A stretch of 64,000 nt of DNA from Oscheius sp. JU75 (Eukaryota > Nematoda > Chromadorea > Rhabditida > Rhabditidae). Shown here piece after piece: positions 54,961 to 64,000 of this stretch. Every line of letters begins with the position of its first letter. Positions within the stretch are counted from its first letter, which is position 1. The notes beneath the pieces are model-generated. The model saw only the letters and a program-made list of their open reading frames with translations. It made no database searches and was not told the origin of the DNA. A program made the translations under genes and the position numbers. The DNA is taken from contig JASJZC010000001.1 in NCBI GenBank assembly GCA_037178855.1, positions 2,542,001 to 2,606,000 of the forward strand, in the 5' to 3' direction.

Positions 54961-55139
54961 TACCGTTTGAGGTTTCTTGGTGATTATTGGAACTTCTCGT
55001 CAAAATTCAATATTTCCCTAGTCTTACACATTATATCTTTCCTATTTGTCGATTCACAGATTCCTTCGAAAAATTTCTAATTCCTCATTCTGACTCACAC
55101 TCAGCGTTTATTTTTCAGGTACAAATTAGTCTCTGGAGT

Positions 55140-55987
55140 ATGCAGTCCTACTATAGCCAGATCGCATGTACAGGTAAGCAGACTTTCATTCAGGTTCGAG
55201 TTCCTAGCACGTGCAGCTTCCCCAGTTAAACTCATACTTTCAGTTCTGCTAGTGGTCCTCGTCTCCAGCGCACAGTCTCAGGACGAGAGGTTGATGGGAT
55301 GGAATAAGGCCAATGGCCTGTGGGGAAAGAGAAGTGCCGGCATGGTTGGTCTCTCTGAATTATTGCGGTAACATTCATTCAGGACGTGTTCGAATCTCAA
55401 CAGAAACGACCAGAAAATTGGGCCAAGCTCAACACTCGTTTTGTCTAAATTCAAATGCGCGCCAAAAATCAGTACTCATAAGTGAGTTAGGTACACTTTC
55501 GTTGCAAAGCGCAAATCTCGTCCGATTTTCGCAAGCTTTTTCGGGTAACATACATGCTTTTCTAGCGCGGCGATGTTCAGCAAACTCTTAGAGTTTGATC
55601 TGTTCTACAATTTTGCAGTACGTCAAAACTCTAAGCAGTCATGTTTAAGGCCTGAAAAATGAGCGTGAAATGGAAGACTTACGTATACAGTAACACATTT
55701 TCAGATCTTCCTCCTCCGACGCCTTGAATTCTTTCCTCGAGAAGCGGTAAGTTTACTTTGATTGTCTATCATTTTGCCCCTAGAAGTCGCTTATTTAGGT
55801 TGTCCCAACGGCAAGCGTTAGATAGGTAAAGACACTTGTAGACACCCTCTGTTCCTCTGCTTACTCCTCTAACATGCTTCTCTAGCACGAGCTTGCTGTT
55901 ATTTTCTGGATGATTCCGTCGATAAATCTTTCAAAAAAATCTTTCAGAGCACAATGGCAGATGGCTAACGGACTCTGGGGCCGCTGA
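55140..55987 (+). pseudogene. nlp-38: Second nlp-38 copy, lacking the LWGKR of peptide 2
   Basis: Exons 55140-55173, 55244-55344, 55383-55437, 55705-55746 and 55948-55987 correspond one to one to the intact copy on the minus strand. Signal peptide and first peptide (GWNKANGLW-G-KR) are intact. Exon 3 stops matching after AACACTC: the intact gene continues into CTTTGGGGCAAACG, but here the sequence becomes GTTTTGTCTAAATTC, so the peptide-2 tryptophan, amidation Gly and KR are gone and a TAA follows. Using GTTTTG as donor shifts exon 4 out of frame. Exons 4 and 5, with the third peptide, remain as sequence only. At most a one-peptide precursor could be made. The promoter region here is uninterrupted, unlike that of the intact copy. 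Confidence 0.75.
55568..55628. repeat. TTCTGCAAA hairpin repeat in nlp-38 copy B
   Basis: Equivalent of 20448-20502; GATGTTCAGCAAACTCTTAG ... CTACAATTTTGCAGTACGTC. Shared position shows it was present before the cassette duplicated. Confidence 0.55.
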
Positions 55988-56295
55988 TCGAACACGATCT
56001 TTGACCACTTCTATTCATCCTCTTTGTCTTCTATCTATATAAACCAAATGTTAACTATAAATGTTCAAAATTGTCGGTGAGGGTGAGAGTGACAGGGACA
56101 GGATGGCTGTAAAGAGACGGAAAAATATCTGCAGATATTGACAGGCTGACAGATGTAACATGTTATCAGAAAGGTGAAAAGACAGAGAAACAGAGCAACA
56201 TAGCCCTACTACTGCTCAAGATGGATCATGTTTTTTTGTGAGAATTTGAATCGTCTATTACTGGATTAGCGAGAATAATCTTGAAAAGAATATTT

Positions 56296-56726
56296 GGTAA
56301 TAGTTCGGCAGGCGGCTCGGTCCATCCTAACGGGTTTTCGCGCGCACTTTTGAATTCGGACGGATTTTGGAATCTTTTTCTGGTTTACGATTTCTACGCC
56401 TTTTCACTGCTTTTCTCAACTTTTTGCCTTACCTTTTATGTCTTTTCTTGTTTGCTTCAAGAAATAAAAACTAAGACTGCCTTGTTCTCCGTTGGTACAA
56501 TCTGCTCCCGTCTGTTGGTCAACTGATAGGAGTCAATTACCATTATACAAGGCAGTTCTAGTTTATATTACTTGAAGAGAGCAAGAAAAGACATGAAAGA
56601 TAAGGCAAAAAATTGAGAAAAGCAGTAAAAGGCGTAAACGAGAAGAAGATTTCAAAATCCCGCCGAATTCAAAAATGCGCGCGAAAACGCGTTTGAATGA
56701 ACCGAGCCGCCTGCCGAACTATTACC
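56296..56726. mobile_element. 431-bp Merlin MITE with 8-bp target duplication
   Basis: It starts GGTAATAGTTCGGCAGGCGG and ends with the reverse complement CCGCCTGCCGAACTATTACC, sharing ends with the complete Merlin at 17508-19400. It is flanked by a perfect GAATATTT at 56288-56295 and 56727-56734. The arms run about 200 bp each, almost meeting in the middle, so the element is nearly one long hairpin. It has no coding capacity and would be moved in trans by the Merlin transposase. Confidence 0.92.
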
Positions 56727-57119
56727 GAATATTTATGTTCACGAAATCTCAAAAAACGAAAACGAATGGAATTCCCGCAAATGGTTTGCCACAAGCGGTT
56801 GGTCATTTTCGTGAATGTTGATAAGCAACTCGTGAACTGATTGCAAAATTTGTCTGTCAGTCATAGGGGCCTCGTCCCACAGAACTACATCTACGTCGTG
56901 AAGATATTGAGCTAAACGTCAACTAATTTGTGGAAAAACTTCTTTCTACCATCTGATGATTCAAGTTTTACTTTGCAGGGCATGCTTTCTTCTGTCAATA
57001 GAGGAATATGGAAGGCTCGGTGAACTGTTTGATCATAAGGGAGCAGAACTGCTGCTACACCTGTGTGTGCACAAGCCAAAATCTTCAAAATTTCAATAGA
57101 TTTGTTACAAAAATGGTTG

Positions 57120-57330
57120 CTTTTTTTGACCCCGCAGAAGCTTAACTCACAGAGCTCTCCAAGAGTCTCTGCCGTTAATTCGGAAAGAAACTTTACCTTT
57201 ACCTTTAACTCTAAGACGCAAAATTTATAAAAACTCAAAGAAAATATTGTTGTATTTATACTCACTACTGTGGAGACAGTTTTATTCAGTGACCTCTCTC
57301 GATCCTTATCAGCGGCTGACGTATCTGAGT
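57120..57330 (-). repeat. Relic of the cysteine-rich gene without its coding part (minus)
   Basis: Reading on the minus strand: a promoter-like part with GATAAGGATCGAGAGAGG and TATAAATA (TATTTATA on plus, 57253-57260) passes within a few bases into AACAATATTTTCTTTGA and TTTTTATAAATTTTG, which in the intact gene lie after the stop. The coding exons are absent. A nearly identical plus-strand copy is at 58880-59070. Confidence 0.6.
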
Positions 57331-57586
57331 AAACAGCAGTGCGAAATTGAAAAGTCGGAAATGACGAAATCGTTTCTTCCTTTATAATTATAAATAGCGT
57401 AGTGTACAACTCACAAGCGTTGTATCTATGCTACTTTTCGACTGGATGGTTGTTTTGAGGACAACTGCCTTGTCTGTTATAACCAACCAGATATAAATGA
57501 TTTTATCATTTCCGACTTTTAAATTTAGCACCGCTGTTTACTCGTCAGCTGCTGATAAGGATCGAGAGAGAACATTGAACAAACAG

Positions 57587-57594
57587 TATAAATA
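57587..57594 (+). promoter_or_regulatory. TATA box of the cysteine-rich gene
   Basis: TATAAATA starts 36 bp before the ATG at 57623. The same box, in the same flank, is kept in both relic copies (57253-57260 minus, 58939-58946 plus). With a start about 25-30 bp downstream, the 5' UTR would be only a few bases long. Confidence 0.55.
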
Positions 57595-57622
57595 CCCACA
57601 ACTGGAGAATGAATTAGACAAA

Positions 57623-58041
57623 ATGCGCTCTCTGCTGATTCTCATATTACTACACTCCGCTGCAGTGGTCTATTCTCGCCATCATGTTCGTGTGGACGCC
57701 TGTACATCCGAGTGTGGAAACATCAACGCCTGCTGCCGCCGGCATGGATATGACAGCGATAGTTACTGTCATCAAGGATATGCAGTCTGTACCAGCTTCA
57801 ACTCAAAAAAAGGTAGCGATTCACTCAGCTAGCAAGAGCTATTGCAGATACACGTTACGACTGGAGAAGAAGGACTGAATGTGATGGAAGATGCACCACA
57901 ATGGTCGAATGCTGCGAAGACGATCTTGGTTACGATAACGGGGGGCATTGTGTAAATGATCGAGCCTACTGTTACGTGAATCGCCCCCCACCGAGACAAA
58001 AAGGTGGACGTTACAGCGACCGAACTGACTACGATGATTGA
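57623..58041 (+). CDS. Small secreted cysteine-rich protein with two repeated modules
   Basis: Two exons, 57623-57812 and 57848-58041, join in phase to 127 aa; the intron is 35 nt. A clear signal peptide (MRSLLILILLHSAAVVYS) opens the protein. The mature chain has two similar modules, one per exon: CTSECGNINACCRRHGY ... YCHQGYAVC and CDGRCTTMVECCEDDLGY ... HCVNDRAYC. Both follow C-x3-C-x6-CC-x(10-12)-C-x6-C with Gly-Tyr-Asp after the CC, so they arose by internal duplication, possibly of an exon. The tail is basic then acidic (PPPRQKGG, SDRTDYDD). Paired CC and regular spacing suggest a disulfide-bonded extracellular peptide; no family is recognised. The TATA box is close upstream. Relics of its flanks lie on both sides. 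Confidence 0.78.
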
Positions 58042-58208
58042 TTTGGATAAAACAAAATGAAGATGTGCAAGAAACAATATTTTCTTTGACTTTTTATAAA
58101 TTTTGGGTCCTAGAGTTAAAGGTAAAGTTTCTATCTGAATCAACGGCAGGTAGAAACGATTTCATCATTTCCGTCTTTTCAATTTCGCACCGCTGTTTAC
58201 TCAGATAC

Positions 58209-58887
58209 GGTAGCTGTCAGCAAGCCAGTGCCAGTCCCCATTCTATTCTTGTCCTTCACAGTTCCCCTCGTTTCCCGCTCATTCGTTATTTCAAACCACG
58301 TACGTATTTTCTCGTGCACGCCAAATTTTCGCTCTCCCAGTTTTCTGTTCTCGGACGTTTCCCAGTTTTTCGGATCTCCGTAATTTTTATACCTTGCTCC
58401 GTTTAAAAAACGAAAGAAAAGTGAAAACTACGGCATCTTATTTTGTACTAGTCGAACCCGGGACCACTCGCAGACGTGCTCGAAGATCAAAAGCTTCGAG
58501 CACGTCTGCGAGAGGTCCCGGGTTCGGCCCCCAAGTGGAATGTCTATCGGGAGGAGTACCGATGAAAGCGCGGTTATCCAAGACGTGCTCGAAGCTTTTG
58601 ATCACAGAAAAGAGATTTTCTGGAGGAAATAAATCGAAAAGAAACGAACATTAATGCTTTTGATCAAAGTTTATCCGAGAAAGAAACAATAAACGGAACA
58701 AGGTATAAAAATTACGGAGATCCGAAAAACTGGGAAACGTCCGAGAACAGAAAACTGGGAGAGCGAAAATTTGGCGTGCACGAGAAAATACGTACGTGGT
58801 TTGAAATAACGAATGAGCGGGAAACGAGAGGAACTGTGAAGGACAAGAATAGAATGGAGACTGGCACTGGCTTGCTGACACAGCTAC
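58209..58887. mobile_element. 679-bp inverted-repeat element with central palindrome
   Basis: Arms of about 200 bp (58209-58407 and 58690-58887) are reverse complements and share CCACGTACGTATTTTCTCGT. The centre (58446-58530) is itself a palindrome with GAACCCGGGACC ... GGTCCCGGGTTC around CAGACGTGCTCGAAG. It has split a relic of the cysteine-rich gene flank: sequence left of it ends ATCTGAATCAACGGCAG then CGCACCGCTGTTTACTCAG, and right of it resumes CTGATAAGGATCGAGAG. Confidence 0.7.
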
Positions 58888-59070
58888 TGATAAGGATCGA
58901 GAGAGGACACTGGATAAAACTGTCTCCACAGTAGTGAGTATAAATACAACAATATTTTCTTTGAGTTTTTATAAATTTTGCGTCTTAGAGTTAAAGGTAA
59001 AGGTAAAGTTTCTTTCCGAATCAACGGCAGAGACTCTTGGAGAGCTCTGTGAGTTAAGCTTCTGCGGGGT
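58880..59070 (+). repeat. Relic of the cysteine-rich gene without its coding part (plus)
   Basis: Same organisation as 57120-57330 but inverted: TATAAATA at 58939-58946 passes directly into the gene's 3' flank. The two relics are more alike than either is to the intact gene, so one deletion copy was probably duplicated in inverted orientation. Confidence 0.6.
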
Positions 59071-60150
59071 CATGCAACGACAACCGTTGCGGAGGCTTCC
59101 CAAGGGGCCAGGTTGCGGAGCATTACGGACCAAAACTGCCCAACCTTTTCTAGGAATGCCTTCATCTTCGTAGCAAGCTACTACCAATTTACCGACCTGC
59201 GAGAGGATGGAAGAGTCACGGCAGGGGGTCGAACTTGGGTCTTTTACTAGCGTTGGCGCCGATGTTATGGTATCGGGAACAATGTGATTACTTTCGGTTG
59301 TTTCTGATACTCCAAGGCGGCAGAATCATACATCCCATGGGCTGGCTGCCTTTGGCAGCCGCCCTCGTTGCTTATTTGAGTCAAAATTAGCGAAAAATAT
59401 GTAAAAATAATTGCTCATCGCATCAGAAATGTCTTTAACGCACTTGCGTAATTGTTCAATCTTGGCGGAAAATTTAAACGTAAAAATCAAAATTTCAATT
59501 TTCAAATCGCTGTAGCTCGGCAGTAAATAATTTTTTTTTTCGGTTTTTTAATGAACTCGTTACTGTACTCGTCGAGTTCTGCAAGATTATACCACTTAGA
59601 ACCCGCAATTTGACAATTTTTCTCCCTGATTTTTCGGCAAGTTTCGCCCGTCGCGCCTCGACTAGAGAATATTTTCGGGTATTATTGGTATGTATTGATA
59701 ACACTCGTTGAGTACTACCTACGCATGCAATCCATATATTTTTTTTAGCACATTGGAATTGAATTGGTGCGGTCTTTGAAGTCTGAAAATGCGCACCATT
59801 TTGAATTATATTTATGTTTGTTTGGGCAGCCAATTGGCTTTTCATCGTCTTTTCAAGCTGAAAAGTATGTTCTTAAATTGCTAGTTTTGTTATATTAAAG
59901 ATTTCTCTAGTTTTTCTAATGGTTCTTGCCTTATACCTTACTTTTTTATTTGTTTTATTTTGTTGTGAAATGACGTCGGAGAACGAAGAAGGATAAGCCC
60001 TCTCAAGGTAACTCTTTTTAGGAGTCTTGTGTCTCTGGGCCACGTTAGTCCCTCACCGACCTCATCTTCCAAGAGATGTTGGCTGACACTCGAATTAAAA
60101 CTAACACAGTACTGAGGACAGTTCCGAGATCGGAGACAGTAACAGTAAGT
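59071..60150. other. AT-rich interval, no gene recognised
   Basis: A GC-richer 100 bp (59080-59180) resembles a repeat but matches nothing else in the window. A hairpin TGGCTGCCTTTGGCAGCCG lies near 59344. A 116-codon minus frame (59845-59495) has no recognisable feature. From about 60130 the sequence matches the 3' flank of secreted helical gene copies 1 and 2. Confidence 0.3.
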
Positions 60151-60354
60151 CGGGGCGAGTTCAAAACCAAACATTGTATCGGAATTTAACACAACTAAGC
60201 TTAATCTGACACATTCGTACCGCCATTCGGGGCTGTCATGCTCATTCGGACGATCTGAAGCCGACAGTAACCGCAATATGTAACTCAGAAAAGCATTTCG
60301 CAGCAAATATGTTTTGAATAAATACAAACACAGGTTTTGTATCGAGTCTTATGC

Positions 60355-61502
60355 TTATCCAACGATCTGTCGGAACTTGGCGATTTCAGTCTGTTGACCG
60401 TTGTTGAACGTCTGCAAAGTGGCGAGTGAATCTTTGAGGATTCGGGTGAATTCGGCAGGAGTCTTCTCAGCCAGCTGATCAACCAGTTCCAGATTCTTGT
60501 TGATGACCTCCATGTGAGGATGAAGTCGACCGAGATAGAGATGCATGCCCGTCAACTGTTCCTTGGCCACATTTCCGCGATTGAGAAGAGCATTGATTCG
60601 GTGCAAGAGGTTATTGTTAACGGCGACGACGTGTTGAGCAGCTGCCAGCTGGTTCTGTAGGTGCTGTTTCTGATTGTTACTTTGATCTCGAGCCGCTGAA
60701 AGTGCCTTTCATCTGTGTTTGCCCACAAATCTTACCTGCTACCCTGTTTCTTGTGTCCATTACCGAGTCCCGAAGCTGTCGTCGCTTTGGAACTTCCTTC
60801 TTGTAATGATCGATTATACGTTGCACCCAATGAATGGCTAGATTTCTTTAAAAACAGGAAATAATCTTCGATTTACGGGAAAATTTTCTCCATCCCTTTC
60901 TCTTCTTCTTCTTCTTTTTTTTGGCCTCTTCCAGCTTGCGCTCAGCTTCAGCCAACTGTGCCTCTGCCTAAAAGTCGAGACTGAAGCTTGAAAATTCATC
61001 GACTTACATTAGCCAGTTCAGCATTGAGGTTGGCAAGATGCTGCTCATTGGCATTTACATCAGCTGCCATTCGATGAATCTGTGCGTTCAGATTGTTGAT
61101 GTTGGCCTCCTCCTGTCCTTTTCGAACAAGGGTCTGTTGATGCAGACCGTTAATCTGGCCACTGAGCCCGACAATGTTGTTGATCTCAGCTCCAATGTCT
61201 TTCTCTGTCTGGAGCAGTGCAGCATATTTCGCCTTGAAGTCGGCAGCAACTGTTGGATTAAAAGTTGTTTGGGCGATAGTGTTGGCTTGTTCGGAAATCT
61301 GGGAACTTGTTATTTTAAAACAGCAAGAATCGCACCTGCACAACTCTGACCGCCCTTTGAGGAATCACAGCTATAGCTTGATCCATTCCAGCTAGAGGGT
61401 CCGCTGCCTGAAACTGGTCACTAGGCCGAAAACTACAAAGTTTACCGCGAACATGAGAGCAGCAAATAAGCTGAGAATCTGCAGCATGTCGTGGCGCTTC
61501 AT
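60355..61502 (-). CDS. Secreted helical (coiled-coil) protein, family copy 3
   Basis: Six minus-strand exons, 61502-61446, 61407-61336, 61298-61008, 60967-60877, 60837-60736 and 60695-60355, join in phase to 317 aa. Exon sizes equal those of copy 2. The signal peptide is identical in all three copies (MKRHDMLQILSLFAALMFA). The mature chain differs from copy 2 at scattered residues, mostly in the Lys-rich exon and the following one (RRQLRDSVMDTRNRVA), and keeps the ending KFRQIVG. The frame is intact. It is the inverted-cassette partner of copy 2. Three intact paralogs with synonymous and conservative differences suggest selection to keep the protein; function unknown. Confidence 0.82.
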
Positions 61503-61849
61503 GGCTGCAGACTTCTAGAGAACACCGGTAAGCATCGTGTCCTGTTGCTACCTTAGTATTAATAGTTTGGGCGTTATTAGAAAGCATTGCGGAGCAGGTG
61601 CAAAAACAGTTGTCTCTTCAAACAGTGACTCGGTCAGTGCTGTTTGCATCTCAGCCCATAAACACATTTATCGCGATAGTGTGCTTCCGGCCTCAATATG
61701 TACCAAAAGTAAAATCATTCATTTCAAAACGTTATTAATTTGGTCATTGACGATAGGGAGAAAGTAGAGCAGATGTCATCAAGTCCCCTCGGGTCTCTTA
61801 GACTTTTTTTAAAAATAGTTTTTGACAAACGAACATTCAACAACTACTT

Positions 61850-62882
61850 CTTGATTGTTTTTACACAAAAAATAGCATTAAGGTTCCAAATCTCCCTCCA
61901 TTGGCATCGAGGCATGCTTTGAGTCGCTTGGGGAAGGCGTTGACGGTGGCGCCCAGATATCCAGTTCATTCCATGCTTTTTCAGAAGTTGCTTCCAAGGA
62001 ATCGATGTTCTTGCGTGGTGTTTTGCAGACGTTTGCTGCAGACTCCAAACTGAGAAGTCCATTGGATTGAGGTCCGGTGAGCTTGGTGGCCACTCGCTGA
62101 AGGCGATAACATCCGGAAATCTGCTTTTGCACCCTTCTTGCACAACACGAGCCTTGTGATTAGGAGCTCCATCTCGTTGAAATGTTCATTGCCGCTGTTT
62201 GAAGTGTTTTTTGGCCCAGGGAATAATGTGTCTTTAGAAGGTCCAAATAGTTGGCAGCATTGTCTTAGACGCCTTGAGGAACAAAGATGAGAGGCGTCTT
62301 TCTGGTAGCAGTGATTCCAGCCCAAACCATGACAGATTGCGGATGGGAATGGCGAGTAACAGTAGCATTTGGCTGTGTAGTTACATAAACGCGATCATTT
62401 TGCTTGTTCAGCGTGGCTTCGACTGTGACAATCTTCTCATTGGTGAGAAGTATGTCCACGTGTTTGCCGGATCCGAAACGTCTCAGTAACTGCCGACAAC
62501 GGGTATTTCGCTACTGTTTTGTGGCATTCGTGATCATTTGCGAGTGGTTTTTCTTGTAAGCAGTCATCTTCAAAGTATTCTTGACAACTCTTCTCAACGA
62601 TGTGCCCGACATGCTCATATCTTTGGCCAACGGAACGATTGGGGTTCTTGCGAAGATCGCCTATCTTTTTGATATTGGCTCCAGTGATGACAGATTTACG
62701 TCTTCTTCGTCCAGTTCGATCAAAAACGGTGCCCAGCTCAGCAAAATGTTGAATATTACGATATACGACGTTTTTTTTTTCACTCCGAGACGTCTCTGAA
62801 TGTCAGGCGCCGAGACTCCACCTCTGTATAACGAGATAATCAAGCTCCTATGAATTGAAGCCTTGACCAGACTGGAAATCAC
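61850..62882 (-). pseudogene. Decayed Tc1/mariner-superfamily transposase
   Basis: On the minus strand the pieces occur in order over about 1 kb but in different frames. They are an HTH start (SLYRGGVSAPDIQRRLGV), a middle with LLTNEKIVTVEA and SVMVWAGITATRKTPLIF, then NHKARVVQEGCK and WPPSSPDLNPMDFSVWS, the hallmark ending of Tc1/mariner catalytic domains. At least three frameshifts separate them. The element's right end is probably the GCGCACCCTG-type terminus near 63016; the left end was not found. Confidence 0.8.
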
Positions 62883-62984
62883 GAATGTTAGGGTTTATCT
62901 TTAAGGATAATACGCTAATTGATCAAATAAACGCATCACAAACACGAATAGAAAAGTAAAAATACGAAAAAAAAAATTGATATC

Positions 62985-63026
62985 AAACCGAGCGCGCAGT
63001 TGCTATAATTTTGGCGCACCCTGTAG
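62985..63026. repeat. Probable terminal end of the Tc1-like element
   Basis: CGCGCAGTTGCTATAATTTTGGCGCACCCTG, followed by TA; CAGGGTGCGCCAAAA is a style of end seen in Tc1/mariner-like elements. A matching opposite end was not found near 61.8 kb, so the element is truncated or diverged there. Confidence 0.45.
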
Positions 63027-63120
63027 ACTTGGTTGACGTCGTTGAACGAAACTGCTGTGGTCTCCGCCGTATCATCTTGTCTCCCAGTGTTCCTTATCCT
63101 TCAAGAGTGGATTATAGCAT

Positions 63121-63230
63121 CGGTTTAATTACCCAAGTTTGAGGTATTCAAATGCTGCCGACCCTACTGTCAAGTAGTGGTTGAAAGAAATTTTGGAACA
63201 ACCTTCCCTCCTCTGAGAAGGCAGCCAACA
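63121..63230. repeat. Single arm of the foldback family
   Basis: Matches the arm at 71-179 (CGGTTTAATTACCCAAGTTT ... GAAGGCA) with several differences. No partner arm occurs before the window end. Confidence 0.65.
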
Positions 63231-63239
63231 CACCATTTC

Positions 63240-64000
63240 TGGTCCCATTCTTTCCTTTTTCTATTTCCGGTTATGCTGTTTGTATCCGAAGATTCATTTT
63301 TTCGTAAAAGGGTTTCTTGCACGCAACTTTTTCGTGGACGGGTAAAGCTAACATTTTGGGATTCTCGGACTGTACCAACCGATTTTCCAAGTTTCAAAAC
63401 CTCTAGAAAGTTGTTTTGTAAAAATTTTCCCTCCAAGTTCTAGTCTTGTTCAAACTTGTTGAGAGATAACTCTTGACCAATCAAGCAAATCGCTTCCATT
63501 AGAGCTCACTTTGGCGTCTGCTGCTGCTCCAGATGGCTGCTTCCTCTGCTCTTCTTCCCAGGTTCTATTCAAGTAGCGTACCCATAAATTCCCATGTCTA
63601 GGTAGCCTATATTTTCATGTTGAAGAAGACGACTACAACCTTCGTATGGATCGTGCAGCTTCTGAGTGAATGGATATCCTCGAAAACTGTCCAGTAGAAG
63701 AGCTCTCTCCCGGAATCGTGAAGTATGGACCCGCGAATTCGGTCTTCTACAGAAGACATTTCACTTAAACTGGAAGATGGAAAATGACCTAATAGCTGGG
63801 CCGATTGCTACAGCTGGACAGCATCAGCTCATTACTTTTTGTTTCTCTGGATCTCTAATGCAGTACTTTTGGTTACGTCTAAACTGTGAAAGCGCTATGG
63901 CGTCTGTCCTTGACTGTTTGGATGTTTGTTCCTTCCAACGAAACAGATGTAAAAGGCTAATAAATTGGCAATTAAGCAGTGGCCATAAGAGTTCAAAAGT
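63240..64000. other. End of window, no firm gene
   Basis: A short plus-strand frame at 63671-63769 reads MDILENCPVEELSPGIVKYG and ends VFYRRHFT before a stop; it looks coding-like and could be a terminal exon, but no partner is visible. The rest shows nothing recognisable. Confidence 0.25.

Noticed and set aside
59495-59845. 116-codon minus-strand frame
   Set aside because: Lys/Asn/Ser-rich translation of AT-rich DNA with no start context, splice sites or domain.
1-64000. CRISPR array, bacterial operon or phage
   Set aside because: Spliced genes, poly(A) signals and animal transposons show the DNA is eukaryotic; no regularly spaced direct repeats are present.

Overview
The window is eukaryotic and most likely nematode (inference). 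The genes have many short introns with GT-AG borders, often 35-60 nt. Several housekeeping genes carry a T-rich 3' splice site only 0-10 nt before the ATG (DUSP, RING, Tim13, AP-3 beta), as expected where a spliced leader is trans-spliced. Some same-strand genes lie 190-300 bp apart, like nematode operons. A small neuropeptide gene has three W(X6)W-G-KR/R peptides very close to Caenorhabditis NLP-38. I cannot name the species. It is not a compact Caenorhabditis-like genome, because transposons and inverted duplications fill roughly half the window.

Layout. 1-6.4 kb: a foldback repeat, the 3' end of a Ly6-like cysteine-rich gene, then about 5 kb without a convincing gene. 6.45-9.3 kb: a DUSP14-like dual-specificity phosphatase. 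9.6-17.2 kb: two copies of a secreted helical protein gene (10.2 and 16.0 kb), kinase-tail fragments beside the first, and an unrelated 11-exon secreted helical protein on the minus strand (12.4-14.9 kb). 17.5-19.4 kb: a complete Merlin/ISXO2-type transposon with long terminal inverted repeats and an 8-bp target duplication. 20.1-21.0 kb: intact nlp-38 (minus). 21.2-25.4 kb: a nested insertion in the nlp-38 upstream region, bounded by mariner ends and holding a pogo/Tigger-like transposase with one stop codon. 25.4-28.8 kb: repeats and no firm gene. 28.9-29.6 kb: pyridoxamine phosphate oxidase. 29.7-32.1 kb: a decayed gene and foldback repeats.

32.4-52.7 kb is the conserved core: a RING/zinc-finger/RGG protein and a one-TM protein (minus), a small unknown gene, an SPPL2-type intramembrane aspartyl protease, mitochondrial Tim13 (minus), TAF5 and AP-3 beta. 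TAF5 and AP-3 beta are 191 bp apart and look co-transcribed.

52.8-64 kb is again accessory. It holds degenerate pieces of the nlp-38 locus, a second, broken nlp-38, a 431-bp Merlin MITE with an 8-bp target duplication, a TATA-driven small secreted cysteine-rich gene flanked by two relics that appear to lack its coding part, a third intact secreted helical gene (minus), and a decayed Tc1-like transposase.

The main structural theme is that 15.7-21.1 kb and 55.1-61.8 kb are inverted copies of one cassette (secreted helical gene plus nlp-38), each later changed by different insertions. Comparing the copies gives empty sites for the Merlin element and for the nested mariner/pogo insertion. The new-looking biology is in the secreted families: the three-copy helical protein, the 424-aa helical protein and the duplicated-module cysteine-rich peptide. 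I could assign none of them to a known family.
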